The notes under the pieces were generated by a model, which did not search any database, was not told the origin of the DNA, and worked only from the letters and a program-made list of their open reading frames with translations. Made by a program: the position numbers and the translations under genes. From Paraburkholderia bryophila (GTDB lineage: Bacteria; Pseudomonadota; Gammaproteobacteria; Burkholderiales; Burkholderiaceae), in the NCBI RefSeq assembly GCF_013409255.1, contig NZ_JACCAS010000001.1, forward strand, positions 3,224,001 to 3,288,000: 64,000 nt of DNA. Reading direction: 5' to 3'. Shown in pieces: positions 56,593 through 64,000 of the stretch (its first letter is position 1; every line of letters starts with the position of its first letter).

Positions 56593-57687
56593 TTAAACGT
56601 TGAACAGGAAGTTCATCACGTCGCCGTCGTGCACCACGTATTCCTTGCCTTCAGCGCGCATCTTGCCGGCTTCTTTCGCACCTTGCTCGCCCTTGAAGGC
56701 GATGAAGTCATTGAACGCGATGGTCTGCGCGCGAATGAAGCCGCGCTCGAAGTCCGTGTGGATCGCGCCCGCTGCCTGCGGCGCGGTGTCGCCGATATGA
56801 ATCGTCCATGCGCGCACTTCCTTCACGCCGGCCGTGAAGTACGTCTGCAGACCTAGCAGCTTGAACGCCGCGCGGGCCACGCGGTTCAGGCCCGGCTCTT
56901 CCATGCCCATGTCGGCGAGGAACACGGTCATGTCGGCTTCGTCGAGGTCGGCGATTTCCGCTTCGATCGCGGCGCACACCGCCACGACCGGCGCGTTTTC
57001 CGCTGCCGCGAACTTCGTGACCGCGTCCAGATGCGGGTTGTTCTCGAAACCGTCGTCCTTCACGTTCGCCACGTACATGGTCGGCTTCGCGGTGATCAGG
57101 CAGAACGGCTTGATGGTGGCTTTTTCTTCGTCCGACAGATCGAGCGCGCGGACCGGCTTGGCCTGGTCGAGCTGCGCGCGGACTTTTTCGAGCACCGCGG
57201 CGTTCTTGATCGCTTCCTTGTCATTCCCCGACTTGGCGGCCTTCGAATAGCGCGACAGCGCTTTTTCGACGGTGGCGAGGTCGGCCAGCGCCAGTTCGGT
57301 GTTGATCACTTCGATGTCCGACAGCGGGTCGACCTTGTTCGCGACGTGAATCACGTTGTCGTCTTCGAAGCAGCGCACCACGTGCGTGATCGCGTCGGTT
57401 TCGCGGATGTTCGCGAGAAACTGGTTGCCGAGGCCCTCGCCCTTGCTCGCACCGGCCACCAGACCGGCGATGTCGACGAACTCCACCACCGCCGGCAGGA
57501 TGCGCTCCGGCTTGACGATTTCAGCCAGCGCCTTCAGACGCGCATCCGGCACTTCGACAATGCCGACGTTCGGCTCGATCGTGCAGAACGGATAGTTTTC
57601 GGCGGCGATGCCCGCCTTGGTCAGCGCGTTGAACAGGGTGGACTTGCCAACGTTAGGCAGGCCGACGATGCCGCATTTGAGGCTCAT
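56593..57687 (-). CDS. ychF: Ribosome-binding ATPase YchF (Obg family)
   Basis: 364 aa. P-loop GLPNVGKST at residues 9-17; G3-type [17 protein letters not shown]; the specificity motif is replaced by [12 protein letters not shown] sequence as in YchF, which prefers ATP. C-terminal TGS-like domain with ARTWTIH-equivalent ([10 protein letters not shown]) and the end [17 protein letters not shown]. Implicated in ribosome function and oxidative stress. AAGGA precedes the ATG. Confidence 0.96.
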   Translation of the reverse strand: MSLKCGIVGLPNVGKSTLFNALTKAGIAAENYPFCTIEPNVGIVEVPDARLKALAEIVKPERILPAVVEFVDIAGLVAGASKGEGLGNQFLANIRETDAITHVVRCFEDDNVIHVANKVDPLSDIEVINTELALADLATVEKALSRYSKAAKSGNDKEAIKNAAVLEKVRAQLDQAKPVRALDLSDEEKATIKPFCLITAKPTMYVANVKDDGFENNPHLDAVTKFAAAENAPVVAVCAAIEAEIADLDEADMTVFLADMGMEEPGLNRVARAAFKLLGLQTYFTAGVKEVRAWTIHIGDTAPQAAGAIHTDFERGFIRAQTIAFNDFIAFKGEQGAKEAGKMRAEGKEYVVHDGDVMNFLFNV

Positions 57688-58028
57688 GGAAATCCTTCAG
57701 TGATTCAGTAAGTTGCGTGATGCGCTCGACGCTGGGTGCGGGATTCGACAAGCCTTCGCGATGAGCGTGGCGGCGGAGCACTGCGGAGCGGGACAAGACA
57801 CCGGATCGGGGCAGGGCCTCGACGATCCCGGGCGAGTCTCGTCACGGAAAGCGCAATTGTAACCCGTTCGGATCGGCTTCCTAAGACGGGCGCGGCAAAC
57901 CTGGGCCGCCAGGAAACGTCAGGAAGTGCACGGAAACAGCCGCCAACCCATGGAAACCCCGCGAAGTCCATTCGTCGGAACATTGTAAGATGACCGTCCG
58001 GGGCCGCTAGAGCCCTTTCCGAGAGAGC
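57688..58028. other. Divergent intergenic region, ychF to small exported protein
   Basis: 341 bases, no supported gene. A minus-strand -10 TACAAT (57856-57861) could serve ychF and a plus-strand TAAGAT (57986-57991) the next gene, both with weak -35 matches. Confidence 0.4.
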
Positions 58029-58391
58029 ATGATGAAAATAACAACAGGGCTGAGATGGGGCGCGGGCATTGCACTGGCGGCTGGCGTCGTCGTTTGGATG
58101 CTGCCTAATTATGATGAGGCGCAGGCCGCAACCGACCGTCAAACGGTCAACTGTATGACGAGCGCACTCACCCTCGACGATAAGCGCCGTATTGCCGGCT
58201 TTGCCGATACCAACGACTTCGATTCGCTGTGGCGTGTCTATGACCGGGTGTTCCCAGACTGCATGGTGCGGGGCGACCAGCGTGACCATAAGCGCGAGTT
58301 GGTGTCGAACGCATGGCGGGTGCTGTCGTCCGACCGCGACTTCGTGCTGTTGCGCGAATCCCATGCGGCACACGCCGCGCAAGGGCACTAG
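58029..58391 (+). CDS. Small exported protein of unknown function
   Basis: 120 aa. N-terminal signal sequence or anchor (WGAGIALAAGVVVWMLP) with an AQAA site near residue 32-34. The mature part of about 85 residues has two cysteines (CMTSALTL and FPDCMVRG) that could form a disulfide in the periplasm. GAGAGAG precedes the start. I do not recognise a family. Confidence 0.7.
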   Translation: MMKITTGLRWGAGIALAAGVVVWMLPNYDEAQAATDRQTVNCMTSALTLDDKRRIAGFADTNDFDSLWRVYDRVFPDCMVRGDQRDHKRELVSNAWRVLSSDRDFVLLRESHAAHAAQGH

Positions 58392-58466
58392 CGCACTAAT
58401 CGGCAGGGACCTTGTTCCGCGCCAACATGCCGCGCGCCTCGATCCGTCCCCCGCAACCCCCGCGGC

Positions 58467-58472
58467 TATAAT
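58467..58472 (+). promoter_or_regulatory. TATAAT box seven bases before the UbiH-family start
   Basis: Perfect -10 whose expected transcription start (about six to seven bases downstream) coincides with the A of the ATG at 58479. No Shine-Dalgarno is visible. A weak -35 makes this tentative. Confidence 0.5.
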
Positions 58473-58478
58473 GCGCGC

Positions 58479-59651
58479 ATGAACGCACACCACCAGACCT
58501 TTGATGTCGCCGTGATCGGCGGCGGGCTCGTCGGCAAGACCGCGGCGTTGGCGCTGACGCAAGGCGGACTGCGCGTGGCGCTGCTCGCGCAGCCCTGCGC
58601 GGCGCTGCCGGCCGGCGCCGTATTCGACTCGCGGGTCTACGCGTTGTCGTCGAGTTCGCAGGCGCTGCTGGAGCGTTTGCGAGTCTGGCAGGCGCTCGAT
58701 CTGGCCCGCCTCGGGCCGGTCTACGACATGCGCGTTTATGGCGACGCGCACGCCGAACTGCATTTCTCCGCATTCCAGGCGTCGGTGCCGCAACTGGCGT
58801 GGATCGTCGAGTCGTCGGTGATCGAACGCGCGTTGGATGCGGCGCTGCGCTTCCAGCCGAATCTCACCTGGATCGACACGCGCGCGCAGGCGTTGGACTT
58901 TACCGTCGACGGCGCCAGCGTCGGTCTCGCCAACGGCAATGTGCTCGAAGCCGATCTGGTGGTGGGCGCGGACGGTGCGCATTCGTGGGTGCGCGCGCAG
59001 ATCAACTCGAAGATGGACCGCCGCGACTACAAACAGACCGGCGTCGTCGCGAACTTCAAGGCCGAAAAGCCGCACGGCGAAACGGCCTACCAATGGTTCA
59101 AGGACGGCGAGATCGTCGCGCTGCTGCCCATGCCGGACGGCCATGTGTCGCTGGTCTGGTCGGCGCGCACCGAACACGCTGAAAAGCTGGTCGGGCTCGA
59201 TCCGGCGCAACTCGCCGCCGAAGTGGAACGCGTAACAGGCGGCCAGTTCGGCGCGCTCGAATGCGTGACGCCCGCGCAAGGCTTCCCGCTCGCGCTGCAA
59301 ACGGTCGACCGGCTGGTTGCGCCGCGCGTCGCGCTGGTTGGCGACGCCGCGCATCTGATTCATCCGCTGGCGGGCCAGGGCATGAACCTCGGCTTGCGCG
59401 ACGTCGCGGCGCTCGCCGATACCGTCGCCGGCAAGGAATCGTTCCGCGATCTCGGCGACATGGTGCTGTTGCGCCGCTACGAACGCGCTCGCCGCGAAGA
59501 CATTCGCGCACTGATGATCGCCACCGACGGCCTGCAAAAACTCTTCTCCGCGCCCGGCCCGTTCGCCAAGGTGCTGCGTAATACCGGCATGGCGTTCGTC
59601 GGCGCGCAACCGTTTATCAAGCGCTGGCTGGTGTCGGCCGCGCTGGGTTGA
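58479..59651 (+). CDS. UbiH/UbiF/COQ6-family FAD-dependent hydroxylase
   Basis: 390 aa monooxygenase acting on the ubiquinone ring. FAD-binding VIGGGLVGKTAALAL at residues 12-26, DG motif VVGADGAHSWVR, and GDAAHLIHPLAGQGMNLGLRD (FAD/NADPH motif, split here). UbiH, UbiF and UbiI cannot be told apart by eye, so no symbol is given. No ribosome-binding site is visible and the mRNA may be leaderless. Confidence 0.92.
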   Translation: MNAHHQTFDVAVIGGGLVGKTAALALTQGGLRVALLAQPCAALPAGAVFDSRVYALSSSSQALLERLRVWQALDLARLGPVYDMRVYGDAHAELHFSAFQASVPQLAWIVESSVIERALDAALRFQPNLTWIDTRAQALDFTVDGASVGLANGNVLEADLVVGADGAHSWVRAQINSKMDRRDYKQTGVVANFKAEKPHGETAYQWFKDGEIVALLPMPDGHVSLVWSARTEHAEKLVGLDPAQLAAEVERVTGGQFGALECVTPAQGFPLALQTVDRLVAPRVALVGDAAHLIHPLAGQGMNLGLRDVAALADTVAGKESFRDLGDMVLLRRYERARREDIRALMIATDGLQKLFSAPGPFAKVLRNTGMAFVGAQPFIKRWLVSAALG

Positions 59652-59773
59652 AGCATCCCGCCCGGCGCGCCGCGGCTGGCGAGACGGGTATCATGAACGG
59701 ATGGGCGCCGTTCCGGTCAGACCCGAACCGTCGCAAAACGCGCACTAAGCGCGAATGAAACCAGGAATTCAGC

Positions 59774-60499
59774 ATGAAAAAGACCTTCCGCGTGGCGGCC
59801 GCTGCGCTTGCCATCGCCGCGATCACGCTGGGCTGCTCCGCGCAGGCTGACCAGACCACCGACAAACTCAAAGCCACGCTGCAAACGCGCCTGGCCGACG
59901 TGACGATCAAGAGCGTGACGAAGTCGCCGATCGCCGGCATCTACGAAATCAACCTCGGCACGCAGATCGTCTATAGCGACGCGAACGGCGACTACCTGCT
60001 GCTCGGCGATATGGTCGACGCGAAGACCCGCAAGAATCTGACCGAAGCGCGTCTGTCGGAAACCAACCGGATCGATTTCGCGAGCCTGCCGTTCGCGAAC
60101 GCGGTGAAGGTCGTGAAGGGCAACGGCTCGCGTAAGATCGCCGTGTTCTCCGATCCGAACTGCCCGTACTGCAAGCAGCTCGAAACCACGCTCAAATCGA
60201 TCGATAACGTGACCGTGTACACGTTCCTGTACCCGGTGCTGTCGCCGGATTCGACCGCCAAGTCGAAGTCGATCTGGTGCTCGACGGATCGCGCCAAGGC
60301 GTGGGAATCGTGGATGCAGGATCATCAGGCGCCCACCGCCGCCGGCACCTGCGACACCGCCGCGATCGACAAGAACCTCGCGCTCGGCCACGCCATGAAC
60401 GTGGACGGCACGCCGACCGTGTTCCTCGCCGACGGCCGCCGTCTGCCCGGCGCCGTGCCGGCCGACCGGCTCGACAAGGAAATGTCCGCGGTGCACTGA
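59774..60499 (+). CDS. dsbC: Thiol:disulfide interchange protein DsbC
   Basis: 241 aa periplasmic disulfide isomerase. Signal peptide cleaved after about residue 25 (AQA-DQ). N-terminal dimerisation domain (GIYEINLGTQIVYSDANGDYLL, split), then thioredoxin domain with active-site CPYC at residues 130-133 and cis-Pro in GTPTVFLADG. An extra Cys pair in WCSTDR/TCDTAAI matches the structural disulfide of DsbC. Confidence 0.95.
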   Translation: MKKTFRVAAAALAIAAITLGCSAQADQTTDKLKATLQTRLADVTIKSVTKSPIAGIYEINLGTQIVYSDANGDYLLLGDMVDAKTRKNLTEARLSETNRIDFASLPFANAVKVVKGNGSRKIAVFSDPNCPYCKQLETTLKSIDNVTVYTFLYPVLSPDSTAKSKSIWCSTDRAKAWESWMQDHQAPTAAGTCDTAAIDKNLALGHAMNVDGTPTVFLADGRRLPGAVPADRLDKEMSAVH

Positions 60500-60530
60500 G
60501 CCGTACGCAGTTCGGAACATATAGAGAAGC

Positions 60531-60556
60531 AAGGAGGCGCGTAGTGCGCCTCCTTT
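60531..60556 (+). terminator. Intrinsic terminator after dsbC
   Basis: Perfect 10-bp stem AAGGAGGCGC/GCGCCTCCTT with five-base loop and a short T-run. Confidence 0.85.
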
Positions 60557-60604
60557 CACATTCAGCCCCAACATCTCCGCCTCACACTCTCCTAATCGCC
60601 GCCG

Positions 60605-62395
60605 ATGAAGCCGATCCGCTACACCATCGTTCCCAAGCAACCCGCCGCCCACCTGTTCGAAGTCACCGTGACCGTCGCCGATCCCGATCCGGCCGGCCAG
60701 CGTTTCATGCTGCCGGTGTGGATTCCGGGCAGCTACATGGTGCGCGAGTTCGCGCGCAACATCGTCACGCTGCGCGCCGTCAACGACGCCGGCCGCAAGG
60801 TGCGCGTCGAGAAGACCGACAAGCACACGTGGCAGGCCGCGCCGGTCAAAGGCGCGCTGACGCTGCGCTACGAGGTGTATGCATGGGATCTGTCGGTGCG
60901 CGCCGCGCATCTGGACGACACGACGGGTTTCTTCAACGGCACCAGCGTGTTTTTGTCGCCGCTCGGTCATGAAGAAGCGCAATGCGTGGTCGACATCCAG
61001 AAGCCGGACGGCGCCGCGTATCGCAACTGGCGCGTCGCGACCGCGTTGCCGGAGGCGCGCGGCACGAAGCGCTACGGCTTCGGCGAGTATCGCGCGCAAA
61101 ACTACGACGAGCTGATCGATCATCCGGTGACGCTGGGTCAATTCGAGTTGGCGACCTTCGACGCGCATGGCGTGCCGCACGACATCGTGATCGCCGGCCG
61201 CGTGATCGGGCTGGACATGGCGCGACTGTCCGCCGACCTGAAGCGCATCTGCGAAGCGCAGATCGCGTTGTTTGAGCCGAAGTCGAAGAAAGCGCCGATG
61301 GACCGCTACGTGTTCATGACCCAGGCCGTCACCGATGGTTATGGTGGGCTGGAGCATCGCGCTTCGACCGCGCTGATCTGCAATCGTGGCGATCTGCCGG
61401 TGCAAGGACGCGACGCGCTCAGCGAAGGCTACCGAACCTACCTCGGCCTGTGCAGCCACGAGTATTTCCACACCTGGAACGTGAAGCGCATCAAGCCGGC
61501 GGTGTTCGCACCGTACGACCTGAACGAGGAGAACACCACGTCGTTGCTGTGGCTGTTCGAGGGCTTCACGTCTTACTACGACGATCTGATCCTCGTGCGC
61601 AGCGGGCTGATTTCGCCGGACGACTATTTCGGCCTGCTCGGCAAGGTGGTTGGCGGTGTGCTGCGCGGCAGCGGCCGCCTGAAGCAGACCGTCGCTGAGA
61701 GCTCGTTCGACGCGTGGGTCAAGTACTACCGTCAGGACGAGAATGCGCCGAACGCGATCGTCAGCTATTACACCAAGGGCTCGCTGGTCGCGCTCGCGTT
61801 CGATCTGACGATCCGCGCGCAGACCAACAACCGCAAATCGCTCGACGACGTGATGCGTCTGCTGTGGCAACGTTTCGGCCGCGATTTTTATCGCGGCAAG
61901 CCTGTCGGCGTGGAAGAAAGCGAGGTCGAAGCGCTGTTCGCGGAAGCAACCGGCGCGCAACTCGGCGAGCTGTTCGCCGAGGCCGTGCATGGCACGCGCG
62001 ATTTGCCGCTCGAAACGCTGCTCGCGCCGTTCGGCGTCACGCTTGCGCCTGAATTCGACAAGAGCTCCCGGCCGTCGCTCGGCGCGCGTTTGCGCGGCGG
62101 CGCGGATTGCACGCTGGCGGCCGTGCATGAAGGCAGCGCCGCGCAGAAAGCAGGGCTCTCGGCCGGCGACGTGCTGATCGCGCTCGACGGCCTGCGCGTG
62201 ACCGGCTCGAATCTTGACGGCCTGCTGGCACGCTATCAGTCGGGCGCGAAAGTCGAGATCCATGCGTTCCGCCGCGACGAACTGCGCACCACGCAAGTCA
62301 AGCTGGACGGGCCTGAGCCGGCACGCTACAAGCTCGCGGTCAGCGACAAGGGGACCGCCGCGCGCAAGGCCCGCGAGCGCTGGCTTGCAAGCTGA
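60605..62395 (+). CDS. M61 family metallopeptidase with PDZ domain (glycyl aminopeptidase-like)
   Basis: 596 aa. Zinc motif H285-E-Y-F-H289 (CSHEYFHTWNVKRIKP), a downstream glutamate ligand in WLFEGFTSYYDD, and a C-terminal PDZ-like domain at about residues 480-570 (AVHEGSAAQKAGLSAGDVL). No signal peptide, so cytoplasmic as in Sphingomonas glycyl aminopeptidase. Starts at ATG 60605 with a weak ribosome-binding site. Confidence 0.93.
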   Translation: MKPIRYTIVPKQPAAHLFEVTVTVADPDPAGQRFMLPVWIPGSYMVREFARNIVTLRAVNDAGRKVRVEKTDKHTWQAAPVKGALTLRYEVYAWDLSVRAAHLDDTTGFFNGTSVFLSPLGHEEAQCVVDIQKPDGAAYRNWRVATALPEARGTKRYGFGEYRAQNYDELIDHPVTLGQFELATFDAHGVPHDIVIAGRVIGLDMARLSADLKRICEAQIALFEPKSKKAPMDRYVFMTQAVTDGYGGLEHRASTALICNRGDLPVQGRDALSEGYRTYLGLCSHEYFHTWNVKRIKPAVFAPYDLNEENTTSLLWLFEGFTSYYDDLILVRSGLISPDDYFGLLGKVVGGVLRGSGRLKQTVAESSFDAWVKYYRQDENAPNAIVSYYTKGSLVALAFDLTIRAQTNNRKSLDDVMRLLWQRFGRDFYRGKPVGVEESEVEALFAEATGAQLGELFAEAVHGTRDLPLETLLAPFGVTLAPEFDKSSRPSLGARLRGGADCTLAAVHEGSAAQKAGLSAGDVLIALDGLRVTGSNLDGLLARYQSGAKVEIHAFRRDELRTTQVKLDGPEPARYKLAVSDKGTAARKARERWLAS

Positions 62396-62551
62396 TCGTA
62401 ATCGTCGGCGCTATTAATCGACGGTCGAGAGCGGCGGATTGTTCTACCAATGCAACAATCCGTCGCTGCTGGATGGCTTTTTCTCGGGACGGTAAAAAAA
62501 CACAATGACTCCACTCGCGCAAAACTGCGCGCCCCTACTGGAGTCACCCAC

Positions 62552-63148
62552 ATGACCACGATCCTGCAAATCAACTCGGCAGCCCGTTCGCAAGGCGCGA
62601 ACTCGACGCTTCTCGTCAACGAACTGACCGCCAAGCTGCAACAATCGAATCCGGGCGCGCAAGTCGTCGTCCGCAATCTGCAAGCTGAGCCGCTGCCGCA
62701 CCTGGACGACGCCGTCCTCGGCGCGTTCTTCACGCCGGCTGACCAACGCAACGCCGAGCAGGCCGAAATCGCCGCACGCAGCGAAGCGCTGATCGCCGAA
62801 CTGCAAGCCGCCGACATCGTCGTGATCGGCGCACCGATGTACAACTTCGGTATCTCGTCGCAGCTCAAGACGTACTTCGACTTCATCGCACGCGCCGGCA
62901 TCACGTTCCAGTACACGGCGAACGGTCCGGAAGGTCTCGTGAAGGGCAAGAAGGTCCACGTCGTGTCGGCCCGCGGCGGCAAGTATCTGGGCACGCCGAA
63001 CGACAGCCAGACGCCGTATCTGAAGGCTTTCCTGGGTTTCCTCGGCATGACCGACGTGAACTTCATCTACGCCGAAGGCCTGAACATGGGCCCGGACGCA
63101 GCGACCGCCGCGCTGGTTTCGGCGCGCGAAGCGATTGCCGCTGCGTAA
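62552..63148 (+). CDS. azoR: FMN-dependent NADH-azoreductase
   Basis: 198 aa flavodoxin-fold quinone/azo reductase. [12 protein letters not shown] binds FMN phosphate, [17 protein letters not shown] (split) and SARGGKY are family motifs. ATG 62552 with a GGAG upstream; earlier in-frame codons run into an unrelated segment. Probably serves in quinone detoxification. Terminated by the hairpin at 63229. Confidence 0.94.
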   Translation: MTTILQINSAARSQGANSTLLVNELTAKLQQSNPGAQVVVRNLQAEPLPHLDDAVLGAFFTPADQRNAEQAEIAARSEALIAELQAADIVVIGAPMYNFGISSQLKTYFDFIARAGITFQYTANGPEGLVKGKKVHVVSARGGKYLGTPNDSQTPYLKAFLGFLGMTDVNFIYAEGLNMGPDAATAALVSAREAIAAA

Positions 63149-63228
63149 GAAGGTCGATGGAAGGATTGACGCGCCGGTTTGAACATGCGCGCATCGCGGT
63201 GCAGTGCGCGATGTAACGATGCAACGAG

Positions 63229-63262
63229 AAACGCCACGGGTTTGAAACCCGTGGCGTTTTTG
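63229..63262. terminator. Intrinsic terminator between azoR and ung
   Basis: Stem ACGCCACGGGTTT/AAACCCGTGGCGT around GA, with A-run before and T-run after, so it can act on both convergent genes. Confidence 0.93.
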
Positions 63263-63329
63263 CTTTTCTGGTTCGTGCGCCGATGCGCCGATGCACTGAC
63301 TCGCCGATGCGCGCCTGGACGTATTGCGC

Positions 63330-64000
63330 TTACGCCAGCATCTGCGCTTCGTCCGGCAAGCGCCAGTCGATCGTTGCGCGGCCGTGTTGCGCGAGATACT
63401 CATTCGCCTTCGCAAAATGCCCGCAGCCGAGAAAGCCGCGATGCGCCGATAGCGGCGACGGATGCGGCGCTTCCAGCACATAGTGCGACTTGCCGCCAAG
63501 CAGCGCGCGCTTCGCTTGCGCGTGCGCGCCCCACAGCATGAACACCAGGCCGTCATGACGCATGGCGAGTTCGTGGATCAGCGTGTCCGTACACTTTTCC
63601 CAGCCGCGTTTCGCGTGGCTCGCCGCGGCGTCGCGCTCGACCGTCAGCACCGTGTTCAGCAGCAGCACGCCCTGTTTGGCCCACGTGTCGAGACAGCCGT
63701 GGCGCGGCGTGTCGTGGCCAAGGCTCGCGGCAATTTCCTTGAAGATGTTGCGCAGCGACGGCGGCGTACGCACGTTCGGCGCTACCGAAAACGCCAGCCC
63801 ATGCGCTTGCGGCGTGCCGCGGTCTTCGCCGTGATACGGGTCCTGGCCGAGGATCACGACTTTCACTTCGTCGGGGCTCGTCAGGCGCAACGCGCGGAAT
63901 ACGTCGGCGGGATACACGGTCTTGCCGGCCGCGCGTTCACCGTCGACGAAACGGCACAGCGGTGCGTAAGCGTCGCTTTCGACGAACGGCTTGAGATGTG
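63330..64000 (-). CDS. ung: Uracil-DNA glycosylase, 5'-truncated by window edge
   Basis: Removes uracil from DNA as the first step of base excision repair. The frame is open from base 63998 on the minus strand, so the N-terminus lies outside the window; 222 complete codons plus stop are seen. Catalytic water-activating loop LGQDPYHG, Phe-stacking LLLNTVLTV, and the DNA-intercalating [11 protein letters not shown] are present. Family 1 Ung by these motifs. Confidence 0.96.
   Translation of the reverse strand, partial: HLKPFVESDAYAPLCRFVDGERAAGKTVYPADVFRALRLTSPDEVKVVILGQDPYHGEDRGTPQAHGLAFSVAPNVRTPPSLRNIFKEIAASLGHDTPRHGCLDTWAKQGVLLLNTVLTVERDAAASHAKRGWEKCTDTLIHELAMRHDGLVFMLWGAHAQAKRALLGGKSHYVLEAPHPSPLSAHRGFLGCGHFAKANEYLAQHGRATIDWRLPDEAQMLA

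Noticed and set aside
59774..59845. DsbC as a lipoprotein because of LGC in its signal peptide
   Set aside because: The residue three before the Cys is Thr and two before is Leu, which does not fit the lipobox; a normal cleavage site AQA follows at residue 25.
57705..62296. Very long minus-strand open frames (634 and 859 codons) opposite the UbiH, DsbC and M61 genes
   Set aside because: They run antisense to clearly conserved genes, are rich in Arg/His/Ala as expected from GC-rich third positions, and show no motif or ribosome-binding site.

Overview
The window is a high-GC (roughly 60-65%) stretch of a betaproteobacterial main chromosome, most like Burkholderia or Paraburkholderia. The basis is gene order and protein similarity recognised by eye: mlaACB, ABC-2 exporter, ibaG/murA, his operon, tatABC, degS-like, petABC, sspAB; hemA-prfA-prmC-grxD; ugpBAEC. 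No species call is possible without a search. It is almost entirely core housekeeping DNA. I see no prophage, insertion sequence, CRISPR array, plasmid gene or secretion island.

Layout. 1-1716: end of the mla outer-membrane lipid transport operon (mlaA partial, mlaC, mlaB). 1886-3824: two-gene ABC-2 exporter and a BolA protein. 3936-13422: murA fused by a 4-base overlap to the histidine operon (hisG-D-C-B, marC, hisH-A-F-I-E), which carries all pathway steps except the hisZ regulatory subunit and histidinol-phosphatase. 13514-16187: small membrane protein, HIT protein, tatABC, closed by a strong terminator. 16339-18334: DegS-like protease divergent from a Nif3-family protein. 18603-22664: cytochrome bc1 complex (petABC) and sspAB, then tRNA-Thr(TGT). 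22760-35613: a looser region with two TetR regulators, two MFS carriers, two methyltransferases, a BaiN-like flavoprotein, small conserved proteins, an Hsp70-like protein and a cold-shock gene. 36095-44034: APC permease, then a minus-strand block with ygiD-like dioxygenase, ubiX, grxD, prmC, prfA, hemA and an orphan response regulator. 44239-50079: small membrane protein, aminopeptidase P, HAD hydrolase, AsmA-like protein, ettA. 50312-56107: a DUF3761 remnant, the ugpBAEC glycerol-3-phosphate importer and a divergent GDPD-like lipoprotein. 56125-64000: MazG-like hydrolase, ychF, a small exported protein, a UbiH-family hydroxylase, DsbC, M61 peptidase, azoreductase, and ung running off the end.

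How the genes work together. The tat genes export folded proteins, and the Rieske protein encoded 2.4 kb away carries an N-terminal twin arginine that makes it a likely Tat substrate. hemA, prfA, prmC and ubiX serve haem, translation termination and quinone synthesis. The ugp operon imports glycerol-3-phosphate and its divergent neighbour belongs to the phosphodiesterase fold that would feed it, but has lost its usual catalytic residues.

No clearly new multi-gene system was found. The most interesting signals are small: a promoter between tetR and an MFS gene with an operator exactly in its spacer plus a 20-bp perfect palindrome; a near-identical 32-bp repeat found once between genes and once inside the flavoprotein coding sequence; an orphan response regulator with Glu at the phospho-acceptor position; a GDPD-like lipoprotein lacking active-site residues; a truncated DUF3761 gene; and a 13-bp perfect hairpin between ugpB and ugpA.
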